The notes under the pieces are model-generated. The model had not been told where the DNA came from, ran no database searches, and saw only the letters and a list, made by a program, of their open reading frames with translations. 10,447 nt of DNA. It comes from Nanobdellota archaeon. Lineage in GTDB: Archaea; Nanoarchaeota; Nanoarchaeia; Woesearchaeales; GW2011-AR9. The translations under genes were made by a program, and so were the position numbers. The stretch is from NCBI GenBank assembly GCA_002687775.1, contig NZBF01000004.1, forward strand, positions 1 to 10,447. The letters run 5' to 3'. Positions 1 through 6,991 of this stretch are shown here, in pieces. Every line of letters starts with the position of its first letter. Positions within the stretch are counted from its first letter, which is position 1.

Positions 1-37
1 GGCGACAAACCGAAATTGTATGTAAATGGGGTTTCAT
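1..37 (-). CDS. 5' fragment of unknown gene reading out of the window (left copy)
   Basis: On the minus strand an ATG at 37-35 opens a frame of 12 codons (MKPHLHTISVCR) that continues past the window edge. It is identical to the fragment at the right end because both lie in the inverted repeat. A TATA-like box (AGTATATA on the minus strand, 59-66) lies 22-29 nt upstream of the ATG, nearly the same leaderless geometry as several other genes here. A multicopy repeat with an outward gene is what a transposase gene of an insertion sequence would look like, but 12 residues are too few to assign a family. Confidence 0.35.
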   Translation of the reverse strand, partial: MKPHLHTISVCR

Positions 38-58
38 TTAAAAGTTTTAAAAATGACC

Positions 59-66
59 TATATACT
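59..66 (-). promoter_or_regulatory. TATA-like box of the outward-reading repeat gene (left copy)
   Basis: AGTATATA on the minus strand, 22-29 nt upstream of the ATG at 37. It mirrors 10382-10389 in the right copy. Confidence 0.4.
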
Positions 67-120
67 ACAGAAGTGTAAACAGATTTCCGAATTATTCAGA
101 AGTGATTTTTTACCAAAGCA

Positions 121-128
121 TTTATAAA
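121..128 (+). promoter_or_regulatory. Candidate TATA boxes for the DEAD-box helicase gene
   Basis: TTTATAAA at 121-128 matches the box used by other genes in this window. A second candidate, TTTATATTTAA, lies at 176-186. Using a TATA-to-start distance of about 27 nt, transcription would begin near 151 or near 208, giving a leader of roughly 120 or 60 nt. I cannot tell which is used. The rest of 100-270 shows no gene, tRNA or obvious strong hairpin. Confidence 0.4.
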
Positions 129-255
129 CTATGAGCACAACTAGTTCTTAAACAAAGCTGAGATACAAACTAAAGTTTATATTTAATTTGGCAGAAGCAG
201 ATAAGTATCATACTCATTCTGTTTCACTTGAAAACCTAACAGCTATACAATAATC

Positions 256-260
256 AGAGG
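256..260 (+). promoter_or_regulatory. Shine-Dalgarno-like motif before helicase
   Basis: AGAGG lies 10 nt upstream of the ATG at 271. With the distant TATA candidates it suggests a leadered mRNA, unlike most first genes in this window. Confidence 0.45.
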
Positions 261-270
261 ATTATATAAA

Positions 271-1560
271 ATGAAATTTAGTGAATTACAAGTAAGAGAA
301 GAAATAGTAAGTGCGTTACAGGATGAGCAAATTACTGAACCAACAAATATCCAGGAACAAACTATCCCGTTAGCATTAGCAGGGAAAGATATCGTTGGAA
401 GTTCCAGAACTGGAAGTGGTAAAACGTTATCATTCGGAGTACCATTAATACAACGAGTTGAATCTGGAAAAGGTGTACAAGGATTAGTTCTAGCACCAAC
501 AAGAGAATTAGCAAATCAAATTTCTAGAGAATTAAGAAAATGGAGTAAAAATATTAACTTAAACATTGCAACTGTTTTTGGTGGAGTGGCATTAGGTCCA
601 CAGGTTGACGCGATGCGAAGAAGTGAAATTATCGTAGCAACACCGGGAAGAATGTTAGATCACATGGGTAGAAATAATGTTGATTTAGGTTCTCTAAAAT
701 GTTTCGTTCTTGACGAAGCAGATAAAATGGTTGAAATGGGGTTCATTGAAGATATTGAACGAATCTTACAGGCAACTCCTGAAGATAGACAAATTCTATT
801 ATTTGGTGCAACCATCTCTGATGAAATTAATTACATCAAACAAAAACATATGAAAGATGTGCAAACTGCAAAAGCTGAGTTGCATGTGAAGAAAGATTTA
901 CTGGAACAACAATACTACAATGTAAAAATGTTTGAAAAGTTTTCATTACTTGTTCATTTACTGAAGAAGGAAGAAACTGGCAGAGTAATTATTTTCTGTT
1001 CTAAACGTTCGACTGTTGAATTGGTTAATAGAAATTTACGTGATCATTCTGTGAAATCAGAAATGATTCATGGGAAAATGCGGCAAAATAAACGGTTGAA
1101 TGTTATTGACAGATTCAATAATGGTAAGGTTGACATTTTAGTTGCATCTTCAGTTGCAGCACGTGGATTAGATATTAAGAATGTGACACACATTTTTAAT
1201 TATGACTTGTCAAAAGATCCGCAGGAATACATTCACCGTGTTGGACGAACGGCACGAGCTGGTGAATCTGGAACAGCTATCACATTACTTGCAGAGCAAG
1301 ATTATGAACCGTTCCATGCGATTCTTGGTCGTTATGGTATGGAAGTTGAAGAATTGCAAGTTGAAGCGTTTGAAAAGTTGCGATTTAACACACAGCAAGA
1401 AAGACGTGGATCTAGAAATGGTTTCCGTGGTCAAAGGAATGGACAACGAACTGGTGGATTCAGAGGTCAAGGAAGTGGTTCTCGGCCAAGTGGGCAGCGA
1501 AGCGATTTCAGACGTCCTAAGCGGCAAAGTATTCATGAGCGACAAACTGCTCATTTTTAA
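271..1560 (+). CDS. DEAD-box ATP-dependent RNA helicase
   Basis: 429-aa superfamily 2 RNA helicase, expected to unwind or remodel RNA with ATP in the cytoplasm (RNA decay, ribosome assembly or cold adaptation in this family). Visible motifs: Q motif (F3; T25 to Q28), motif I SRTGSGKT at 45-52, Ia APTREL at 75-80, GG at 104-105, TPGR at 124-127, motif II DEAD at 148-151, motif III GAT at 179-181, motif IV around VIIFC 239-243, motif V ARGLD at 297-301, motif VI HRVGRTAR at 322-329. After about residue 375 a basic Gly/Arg-rich tail replaces folded sequence, a common RNA-binding extension. Two departures from consensus: motif III is GAT rather than SAT, and the motif V region reads SSVAARGLD where TDVAARGLD is usual. 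The start at 271 is preceded by AGAGG. The gene is alone in its transcription unit, ending in a hairpin. The family is certain; the RhlE/CsdA-like subgroup is not resolved. Confidence 0.95.
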   Translation: MKFSELQVREEIVSALQDEQITEPTNIQEQTIPLALAGKDIVGSSRTGSGKTLSFGVPLIQRVESGKGVQGLVLAPTRELANQISRELRKWSKNINLNIATVFGGVALGPQVDAMRRSEIIVATPGRMLDHMGRNNVDLGSLKCFVLDEADKMVEMGFIEDIERILQATPEDRQILLFGATISDEINYIKQKHMKDVQTAKAELHVKKDLLEQQYYNVKMFEKFSLLVHLLKKEETGRVIIFCSKRSTVELVNRNLRDHSVKSEMIHGKMRQNKRLNVIDRFNNGKVDILVASSVAARGLDIKNVTHIFNYDLSKDPQEYIHRVGRTARAGESGTAITLLAEQDYEPFHAILGRYGMEVEELQVEAFEKLRFNTQQERRGSRNGFRGQRNGQRTGGFRGQGSGSRPSGQRSDFRRPKRQSIHERQTAHF

Positions 1561-1589
1561 TCCCTTAACGGGATTATTCTTTTTTCTTT
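1558..1589 (+). terminator. Hairpin plus T-tract terminator after helicase
   Basis: A 7-bp stem pairs 1558-1564 (TAATCCC) with 1570-1576 (GGGATTA) around the loop TTAAC. A T-rich run follows (1577-1589). The TAA stop codon of the helicase forms the base of the stem. It resembles an intrinsic terminator; archaeal termination often needs only the T-tract, so the hairpin may serve mainly in 3'-end stability. Confidence 0.65.
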
Positions 1590-1595
1590 CAATAA

Positions 1596-1604
1596 TTTTA
1601 TAAA
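1596..1604 (+). promoter_or_regulatory. TATA box for rfcL, leaderless spacing
   Basis: TTTTATAAA ends 23 nt before the ATG at 1627. This spacing places the transcription start at or next to the start codon. No Shine-Dalgarno motif is present, which fits a leaderless message. Confidence 0.75.
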
Positions 1605-1626
1605 CAATCAATTCTGTGAAATTTCT

Positions 1627-2814
1627 ATGTTTACACTCAAATACGCACCGAAACATTCTAACCACATAATTGGGCAAGATTCTGCAATGAGGGAATTGAA
1701 AGATTTTGTTCAGAATTATAAAAATAAGAAACATAAAGCGATTTTGTTACATGGAGCAATCGGAACAGGAAAGACAGCTTCTGTCTATGCATTAGCCGAA
1801 GAATTAGGGTATGATTTATTAGAACTAAATTCTGGTGATCAACGAAATGCGGATGGTATTACAAGATTTCTTTCATCTGCATTAGGTCAGCAATCATTAT
1901 TCATGACACCGAAAATGGTATTGATTGATGAAATTGATACTATTGGTGGTGTTCGAGATCGTGGGTGTATCCCTGCGCTACTCAAAGCTATTGCGAAATC
2001 TAAGTATCCTGTAATTTTAACAGCGAATGATCCGTTTGATCAGAAGTATAAAAATTTGAGAAAGAATGCATTAATGGTAGAATTTCCAAAATTACAATAT
2101 CAAGATCTTGCCATATTGTTAACAAGTATCTGTGAAAAGGAAAGCATCCAGTTTGAAGAAAAAGCAATAAATTCCTTAGCACGGCAAGCAGATGGTGATG
2201 TGAGAAGTGCGTTAATTGATTTACATTTATGTAAAGATAATATGACATTTGATGCTGTCAGTAATTTATCTGACAGAAAAAGAGTGGATTCAATCTTGCA
2301 AGCACTTGCAGTTATTTTCAAATCATCAAGTGTTGATAACGCATTACCAGCATTGAAAGATGTGAATGTTGAATTACGTGACGTGATGTTTTGGATTGAT
2401 CATAATTTACCTAAAGAATATGTTGATGCCACATCTTTAGCACGAGCATATGAACATTTAGCGCGAGCCGATATTTTTCAAAGGAGAATTATGAAAAGAC
2501 AACATTGGCGCTTTTTGGCTTACATTAACAATTTGTTGACAGCAGGTATTTCATCAGCCAAAGAAAAAAGAAACACGGAGTTTGTGAAATATATGCCAAC
2601 TATGCGATTTTTGTCAATGTGGCAGGCAAAGATGAGGAATGCAAAAAAGAATGATATTGCTTCGAGGTTAGCAGAAAAAACGCACACGTCAACAAAAGTT
2701 GCTAGGGAACAAATTCCTTACTTGCAGAAAATGTTTCAACATTCTATTAACAATGGTATTGTGAAAGAATTAGATTTATCCGATGATGAAGTTGCTTGGT
2801 TGAGCAAAACTTAA
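1627..2814 (+). CDS. rfcL: Replication factor C large subunit
   Basis: 395-aa AAA+ ATPase, the large subunit of the archaeal clamp loader that opens PCNA and loads it at primer-template junctions. Seen: N-terminal KYAPKH near residue 5 (RFC box II-like), Walker A GAIGTGKT at 43-50, Walker B MVLIDEID at 97-104, sensor 1 ILTAND at 130-135, sensor 2 GDVRSALIDL at 190-199, then a helical collar domain to the end. RfcL of Pyrococcus and relatives is longer and ends in a PCNA-interacting PIP box; here the protein stops at about 395 residues with a short acidic tail (DDEVAWLSKT) and no visible QxxLxxFF motif. No arginine-finger SRC motif is evident either, as expected for the large rather than the small subunit. 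The start is supported by the leaderless TATA spacing. The small subunit gene is not in this window. Confidence 0.93.
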   Translation: MFTLKYAPKHSNHIIGQDSAMRELKDFVQNYKNKKHKAILLHGAIGTGKTASVYALAEELGYDLLELNSGDQRNADGITRFLSSALGQQSLFMTPKMVLIDEIDTIGGVRDRGCIPALLKAIAKSKYPVILTANDPFDQKYKNLRKNALMVEFPKLQYQDLAILLTSICEKESIQFEEKAINSLARQADGDVRSALIDLHLCKDNMTFDAVSNLSDRKRVDSILQALAVIFKSSSVDNALPALKDVNVELRDVMFWIDHNLPKEYVDATSLARAYEHLARADIFQRRIMKRQHWRFLAYINNLLTAGISSAKEKRNTEFVKYMPTMRFLSMWQAKMRNAKKNDIASRLAEKTHTSTKVAREQIPYLQKMFQHSINNGIVKELDLSDDEVAWLSKT

Positions 2815-2818
2815 TAAA
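2811..2818 (+). promoter_or_regulatory. TATA box for glyS overlapping the rfcL stop codon
   Basis: TTAATAAA lies 24-31 nt upstream of the ATG at 2842 and contains the rfcL TAA. It matches the leaderless spacing of the other promoters here, so glyS probably has its own start even if it is also reached by readthrough from rfcL. Confidence 0.55.
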
Positions 2819-2841
2819 GATTTAACCTCATTCTTGATAAA

Positions 2842-4326
2842 ATGACCTCATTTGAAACAATAACAACGTTTTGTAAAAAGAAAGGATTCATGTATCCGTC
2901 TAGTGATATCTACGGCGGATTAGCAGGGATTTATGATTATGGTCATTTAGGAACGTTATTGAAACGAAATTTTGAAAATACTTGGAGAACATTTTTCTTG
3001 AATTTACATCATAATTACTACGAAATTGAAACAGCAAACGTGATGCATGAAAATGTTTTCCGCGCATCAGGTCATTTAGAAAACTTTATTGACCCTATTG
3101 CAAAATGTTCGAAATGTGGTAACATTGAACGCGCTGATCATTTGGTTGAAAAAGAATTGAAGAAGAGAGTTGAAGAATTGACACCCGGTGAATTAACTTC
3201 ATTGATTAAGAAACATAACATCACTTGTCATAAATGTCACAAAGCGTTCGAACCAGTTACAGTGTTAAACATGATGTTTCCGGTTATTATGGGTGTTGGG
3301 AAACAAACTCGTGCTTATTTACGACCAGAAACTGCTCAGGGCCCGTATGTGAACTTTAAAACACAATTTGAGTTGCAACGGAAGAAGTTACCTCTTGGAT
3401 TGGCTTTAATAGGAAGAGCATATCGGAATGAAATTTCTCCGAGACATTTTACGTTGCGGCAGAGAGAATTTACACAATCAGAATTGCAAATATTTTTTGA
3501 TCCTGATACTATTGATGAACATCCCGATTTTAATTCGATTAAAAATAAGAAATTGAATGTTGTTCTTGTTGGTGATAGGAGAGACGGTGTCAAAGAAGTT
3601 AAAGCAAGTGATTTAAACTTCCCAAAATTTTATGTGTATCATCTTGCAAAAATCCAAGAGTTTTATTTTGACGTTTTGAAAGTTGATAAAAAGAAGTTTA
3701 GATTATATCAGTTGAATGATAAGGAAAAAGCATTCTACAATAAGTATCATTTTGATGTTGAGGTTGATTTACATGAAGTAGGTTGGACAGAAGTTGGAGG
3801 ATTACATTATAGAACTAATCATGATTTAGAAGGACATGAAAAAGTTTCTGGAGAATCAATGCACGTTACTGTAAATGAAAAGAAATTTATCCCTCATGTG
3901 TTAGAATTAAGTTTTGGAGTTGATCGAAATACTTACATGCTGGTTGATCAAAATTATGAAGAAAGAGATCATGTTGTTTTAGGAATCCCTAGCAAACTTA
4001 CTCCATTCTTTTGCGCAGTGTTTCCATTAGTAAAAAACAAACATTCAATTGTCAAAAAAGCAAAACAAGTGTATGGTTCATTAATTGGTTATTCTTGCTT
4101 CTATGATGAAGTTGCTTCAGTTGGACGACGATATGCGAGAGCAGATGAAATTGGAATTAGATATTGTATAACAGTTGATTTTGATACGTTGGATGATAAT
4201 TCTGTGACTATAAGGGATAGAGAAAGTACGAAACAAATTAGAATAAAAATTGATACATTGTTAGACACACTTTTTGATTTAATGCAAGGCAAGAAATTTG
4301 AAGATAGTGGAAAGATTATTAAATAG
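2842..4326 (+). CDS. glyS: Glycyl-tRNA synthetase, homodimeric class II type
   Basis: 494-aa enzyme that charges tRNA-Gly with glycine, of the alpha2 archaeal/eukaryotic/Thermus type rather than the bacterial alpha2beta2 type. Seen: N-terminal GLAGIYDYGHLG (26-37), typical of the family; FRASGHLENFIDP (73-85); two CxxC pairs (C89/C92 and C129/C132), probably a zinc site; LRPETAQGPYVNF (160-172); motif 2 from RNEISPR (195-201) to REFTQ (208-212); substrate-pocket region HEVGWTEVGGLHYRT (311-325); motif 3 LSFGVDR (356-362); C-terminal anticodon-binding domain from about 385 to 475 (VFPLV, then YARADEIGIRYCITVD). It is shorter than many archaeal GlyRS, suggesting trimmed insertions. Motif 3 carries GVDR, as in Thermus-like enzymes, instead of the GxGR of eukaryotic enzymes. 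The tandem arrangement with rfcL is 27 nt apart. Confidence 0.96.
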   Translation: MTSFETITTFCKKKGFMYPSSDIYGGLAGIYDYGHLGTLLKRNFENTWRTFFLNLHHNYYEIETANVMHENVFRASGHLENFIDPIAKCSKCGNIERADHLVEKELKKRVEELTPGELTSLIKKHNITCHKCHKAFEPVTVLNMMFPVIMGVGKQTRAYLRPETAQGPYVNFKTQFELQRKKLPLGLALIGRAYRNEISPRHFTLRQREFTQSELQIFFDPDTIDEHPDFNSIKNKKLNVVLVGDRRDGVKEVKASDLNFPKFYVYHLAKIQEFYFDVLKVDKKKFRLYQLNDKEKAFYNKYHFDVEVDLHEVGWTEVGGLHYRTNHDLEGHEKVSGESMHVTVNEKKFIPHVLELSFGVDRNTYMLVDQNYEERDHVVLGIPSKLTPFFCAVFPLVKNKHSIVKKAKQVYGSLIGYSCFYDEVASVGRRYARADEIGIRYCITVDFDTLDDNSVTIRDRESTKQIRIKIDTLLDTLFDLMQGKKFEDSGKIIK

Positions 4327-4330
4327 AAAG

Positions 4331-4345
4331 TTCTTTATTTTGTTT
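4331..4345 (+). terminator. T-rich tract after glyS, possible terminator
   Basis: TTCTTTATTTTGTTT directly after the glyS stop codon, without a hairpin. Archaeal RNA polymerase often terminates at such tracts. It might instead be an AT-rich promoter element for the next gene, since it contains TTTATTTT. Confidence 0.35.
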
Positions 4346-4373
4346 GAGAGGCGATGGATGGTGATCAGTATGT

Positions 4374-5741
4374 GTGGTACAGTGTATTTCTGTTAGTTCA
4401 TTCAACACAATACATGGCAACAACATTTCTACAGATGGGTATATCTGGAATTTTGGCATCTTTCTCAGTGAGAATTCCACAAACAATACTATTTCGCAGA
4501 ATGTAATTACAACTTCTGGATCTCAAAGTGATGGAATAAGTATCAATTATACTGTTGGCACTGACCCTTCAAATAATGTAACAAATAATTCATTCGAGGA
4601 TGTAAGTGGTTATGACCTTGCCTTTCATAGTCCGGGGTTGAATGAAACTAAATTGGTGAATCAACCTATAAGCAATTATTCATTTAACAGTACAAAAATA
4701 TATTTCGAGAGGTCTACCCTTGGGATTGTTAAATTTCTTGATTTCATTAACGGTACAGGAACAAACTTGAGTAATGACATAAGGATAGAGAATAATTCTA
4801 TTGTTGTTGAATCGGGCAATAACTCTGGTTTGAATAAACCTGCTAATTTAACACTTTATGGTGTTCCCACTAATTACACCGATCCTGTTATTCTGAAAGA
4901 TTATGCAGAATGTGCAGCACCTGCTTGTTATAATTATACTTCACTCAATGCTGGAACTGTTTTGTTTAATGTCACTTCATTTTCAAATTATAGTATTGGT
5001 GAGAAACCACCAGCGGCTCCAGCTGAGGAATCCAGTTCATCATCTTCTTCTGGAGGCGGGGGAGGTGGAGGCGGGGGTTCAAGTAGTACAATCAGTGTCG
5101 AGAAGAAATTTACTTCTGCGAAACCCGGTGAATCAACTACTGTTTCGTTTACTAAAGATGCTGGTGTAATTGATATCACTTTTGATGTTAATACTGAGAT
5201 AAGTAGGATGACTGTTTCTGTGCAATCTGTGCCGGTGACAGATAAAGCAGTAGCTGCCGTTTCAACGCCAAGTGGAAATTCTTATAAATATTTGAAAATG
5301 ACTGCCGGTACTGATCAGAAAAATATCAATTCCGCGAAAATAAATTTCAAAGTTGCCACAACTTGGTTTACACAAAACAGATACGATCGTAAATCTGTCG
5401 TGCTGCAACGGCATGCTGACAAATGGAAGAGGTTACCTACAACTCAATTGCGTTCCGATTTAGATTTTGTGTACTATGAAGCAGAAACTCCTGGCTTTTC
5501 ATTGTTTGTGATTACAGCTGAAGAATTGCCTGAAGGTGTAACTGCGAGGGTGAATGAAGCAGGTGAGTTAGTTGAGCAAGTTGAAGTGATGGATGTTCCT
5601 GCTGCAGTTGAAGAAGTAATTGAGCAACCTGTTCAGGAAGTTGATAATTCGAAGTTGATTATTTTTTCAATGGTTGGATTATTGATAATCATAATACTGG
5701 TTTGGTTATTTAAGAAAAGATCTACAAGAAAGACCAGTTAA
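4374..5741 (+). CDS. Surface-anchored beta-helix/PGF-pre-PGF domain protein, probably 5'-truncated
   Basis: 455-aa cell-surface protein. Residues about 5-75 look like parallel beta-helix (NosD-like) repeats (NTIHGNNIS, NNTISQNVI, NNVTNNSF). A beta-rich region follows, then an Ala/Pro-rich, Ser7-Gly9 linker (212-238), and a domain at about 240-382 closing with ETPGFSLFVIT, which I recognise as the PGF-pre-PGF domain of archaeal surface proteins. An acidic stalk (383-426), a single transmembrane helix (428-446) and a basic KKRSTRK tail come last. Many N-X-S/T sequons suggest N-glycosylation. No signal peptide is present: the frame opens with a GTG at 4374, has TGA at 4362 just upstream, and starts mid-repeat. 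The N-terminal export region therefore seems lost by deletion or frameshift. Its stop overlaps the stop of the convergent AIM24 gene. Ligand or role unknown. Confidence 0.75.
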   Translation: MVQCISVSSFNTIHGNNISTDGYIWNFGIFLSENSTNNTISQNVITTSGSQSDGISINYTVGTDPSNNVTNNSFEDVSGYDLAFHSPGLNETKLVNQPISNYSFNSTKIYFERSTLGIVKFLDFINGTGTNLSNDIRIENNSIVVESGNNSGLNKPANLTLYGVPTNYTDPVILKDYAECAAPACYNYTSLNAGTVLFNVTSFSNYSIGEKPPAAPAEESSSSSSSGGGGGGGGGSSSTISVEKKFTSAKPGESTTVSFTKDAGVIDITFDVNTEISRMTVSVQSVPVTDKAVAAVSTPSGNSYKYLKMTAGTDQKNINSAKINFKVATTWFTQNRYDRKSVVLQRHADKWKRLPTTQLRSDLDFVYYEAETPGFSLFVITAEELPEGVTARVNEAGELVEQVEVMDVPAAVEEVIEQPVQEVDNSKLIIFSMVGLLIIIILVWLFKKRSTRKTS

Positions 5742-6427
5742 TTTCTGTTATTTCTTGGTTTAGGTAAATGAGGAATTATTTTCTTAACTAAATTTATTAA
5801 TGGCATACTTTGCAACCATACTTTTCCTGGACCTGTTAACGTTGCTAGAAACCATCCCTCTCCAGAGAATAAGATGTTTTTGAATCCTTTGGTTGTTGTC
5901 CAGTCCATGTTCACGGTTGATTCAAATAATGCAATATGTCCAGGATCAACTTTGATAGTTTCTCCGGCATGAAGATTTAATTCAGTAACTTCCCCATCAA
6001 TTTCCACAAAGGCTTTGCCACCACCTGATAATTTTTGGAATATGAAACCTTCGCCACCAACTAAACCAGCACCAAGTTTTTTTCTAAAATGCATCTCTAA
6101 TTGAACTGAATCTTCAGCACACATAAATGCATCCTTTTGACAAATGAAAGATTTTCCACCCATGTCAAGTTCAATGATTTTTCCTGGATACTCTGAAGCA
6201 AAGGTAACTTTGCCTTCTCCCTGCGATGTTGAATAGGTGGTTAAGAAAAAAGAATCACCAGAAAGCATTCTCCCTAAGCCTTTCATGACGCCACCACGCG
6301 TGGAGGTGGTCATTTCAATGTTTGAATCCATCCATGCCATGCCGCCAGATTCACAGAATACTTTTTCTCCAGGTTGCAAAGTTATGTCAAGTGTTTGCAT
6401 GATTGATCCATTGATTTTGTGTTGCAT
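5738..6427 (-). CDS. AIM24 / TIGR00266 family protein
   Basis: 229-aa protein of the AIM24 family (mitochondrial biogenesis AIM24-like, TIGR00266), a beta-rich fold found widely in bacteria and archaea whose biochemical role is not settled. Seen: FCESGGMAWMD near residues 24-34, GGVMKGLGRMLSGDSFFLTTY at about 45-65, a glycine-rich core (GAGLVGGEGFIFQKLSG), GETIKVDPGHIALFE, and the C-terminal LQSMPLINLVKKIIPHLP, all typical of this family. No signal peptide or membrane segment is seen. The length is usual. The ATG at 6427 is supported by a TTTTAAAA box 23-30 nt upstream (leaderless spacing). It lies 42 nt downstream of the lrp-like gene on the same strand and runs convergently into the surface protein gene, overlapping by 4 bp. 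Family assignment is confident; function is not known. Confidence 0.9.
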   Translation of the reverse strand: MQHKINGSIMQTLDITLQPGEKVFCESGGMAWMDSNIEMTTSTRGGVMKGLGRMLSGDSFFLTTYSTSQGEGKVTFASEYPGKIIELDMGGKSFICQKDAFMCAEDSVQLEMHFRKKLGAGLVGGEGFIFQKLSGGGKAFVEIDGEVTELNLHAGETIKVDPGHIALFESTVNMDWTTTKGFKNILFSGEGWFLATLTGPGKVWLQSMPLINLVKKIIPHLPKPRNNRN

Positions 6428-6449
6428 TTTTTCTTTGAGGATAGTTCTC

Positions 6450-6457
6450 TTTTAAAA
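6450..6457 (-). promoter_or_regulatory. TATA box for the AIM24-family gene, leaderless spacing
   Basis: TTTTAAAA is 23-30 nt upstream of the ATG at 6427, in the gap after the lrp-like gene. It implies separate initiation of the AIM24 gene. Confidence 0.65.
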
Positions 6458-6469
6458 TGTTATGTAATT

Positions 6470-6916
6470 TCACAACTTAACAAATTCTGTTTTCAACTGG
6501 TTAAATGAAACCAAAGATTTAATTTTTGCGATCCCTTTTCGTGAAATAACATGTTTGACAAAATTAAAATATTCATCTTGGTCTTTCGTTCGAATTTTTA
6601 ATATAATTTCCCAGTCACCGATTATGATGTCGACACTTTCAATTTCTGGATGTTTTGCTAATTCATGTCCTATGCGTTCTGGGTCACCATACTCGTCAGG
6701 TGATAAGCTAATTAATACGTACGTGCAGAATCCTTCTCCTATTTTTTTGTAATCAAAAACAGCTTTGTATGCTTTAATGGCATCTTTCTCTAATTTTTTT
6801 ATGTTGTAATGTATCGTTGTGGAAGGTTGCTTAATTTTCTTTGCAATTTTAGATATTTGCGGTGTGCAGTATCCTTCTTTGAAAAGTTCAATGAGTTTCT
6901 TGGTGATATCTTTCAT
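6470..6916 (-). CDS. Lrp/AsnC-family transcriptional regulator
   Basis: 148-aa DNA-binding regulator. The N-terminal winged helix-turn-helix (about 3-50) includes TPQISKIAKKIKQPSTTIHY and NIKKLEKDAI. The C-terminal RAM (ligand-sensing, oligomerising) domain (about 62-140) includes VDIIIGDWEIILKIRTKD, where the G-D-W-E-I-I-L strand is typical. I chose the ATG at 6916 although the frame is open to 7102, because a TTTATAAA box lies exactly 23-30 nt upstream and the extra 62 residues show no domain and would cover the divergent promoter and the racemase start. Members bind short palindromes as dimers or octamers and often control their own promoter and a neighbour. The divergent racemase gene and a palindrome at 6961-6977 suggest that here. 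The effector is probably an amino acid, by family; which one is unknown. Confidence 0.9.
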   Translation of the reverse strand: MKDITKKLIELFKEGYCTPQISKIAKKIKQPSTTIHYNIKKLEKDAIKAYKAVFDYKKIGEGFCTYVLISLSPDEYGDPERIGHELAKHPEIESVDIIIGDWEIILKIRTKDQDEYFNFVKHVISRKGIAKIKSLVSFNQLKTEFVKL

Positions 6917-6938
6917 ATTTTCGTAGAATATTCCATTT

Positions 6939-6946
6939 TTTATAAA
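6939..6946 (-). promoter_or_regulatory. TATA box for the lrp-like gene, leaderless spacing
   Basis: TTTATAAA, itself symmetric, lies 23-30 nt upstream of the ATG at 6916 on the minus strand. It fixes the start codon choice. Confidence 0.75.
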
Positions 6947-6960
6947 TTTGTTGTTGTTTT

Positions 6961-6977
6961 TTTGAATTTTGTTCAAA
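6961..6977. promoter_or_regulatory. Candidate Lrp operator between divergent genes
   Basis: TTTGAATTTTGTTCAAA: perfect 6-bp arms around a 5-bp AT-rich centre. Archaeal Lrp-type regulators (for example Ss-LrpB, Ptr2) bind 13-15 bp palindromes of just this design. It sits upstream of both promoters, about 15 bp from the lrp TATA box and 7 bp from the racemase TATA-like box, so binding could affect either. No footprint evidence; inference from symmetry and position. Confidence 0.55.
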
Positions 6978-6983
6978 TATGTT

Positions 6984-6991
6984 CTTATACG
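6984..6991 (+). promoter_or_regulatory. TATA-like box for the racemase gene
   Basis: CTTATACG is 32-39 nt upstream of the ATG at 7023, implying a short leader of about 10 nt. It is a weaker match than the other boxes, which would suit a promoter that needs an activator. Confidence 0.4.

Larger units (their letters stand above)
1..99. repeat. Left copy of 99-bp perfect terminal inverted repeat
   Basis: The first 99 bases are the exact reverse complement of the last 99 bases of the window. Identity stops abruptly: the next inward bases are AAGTG here but read TTTTT from the other side. The copy holds a TATA-like box (59-66, minus strand) and the start of an outward-reading frame (37 down to 1). 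It could be the inner end of a longer multicopy element such as an insertion sequence, or an assembly-graph overlap. The full repeat length cannot be seen because it runs off the window. Confidence 0.95.

Noticed and set aside
1202..1734. Overlapping frames on both strands across the helicase end and rfcL start
   Set aside because: They are out of frame with well-conserved helicase and RfcL motifs and have no promoter or ribosome site.
5026..5094. Ser/Gly codon run as a possible microsatellite repeat
   Set aside because: Codons are mixed (GGA, GGC, GGG, GGT; TCC, AGT, TCA, TCT), so it is selected as a flexible protein linker rather than a slippage-made DNA repeat.
4988..5179. Minus-strand frame with a poly-proline stretch
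   Set aside because: It is the antisense shadow of the Gly-rich linker in the surface protein gene.
5731..5745. Four-base overlap of the surface protein and AIM24 stop codons as a sign of regulation
   Set aside because: Tail-to-tail stop overlaps are common in compact genomes; no hairpin or other structure is present here.
6294..6303. Palindrome CCACGCGTGG
   Set aside because: It lies inside the coding region of the AIM24 gene (TSTRGG) and is explained by codons; no regulatory context.
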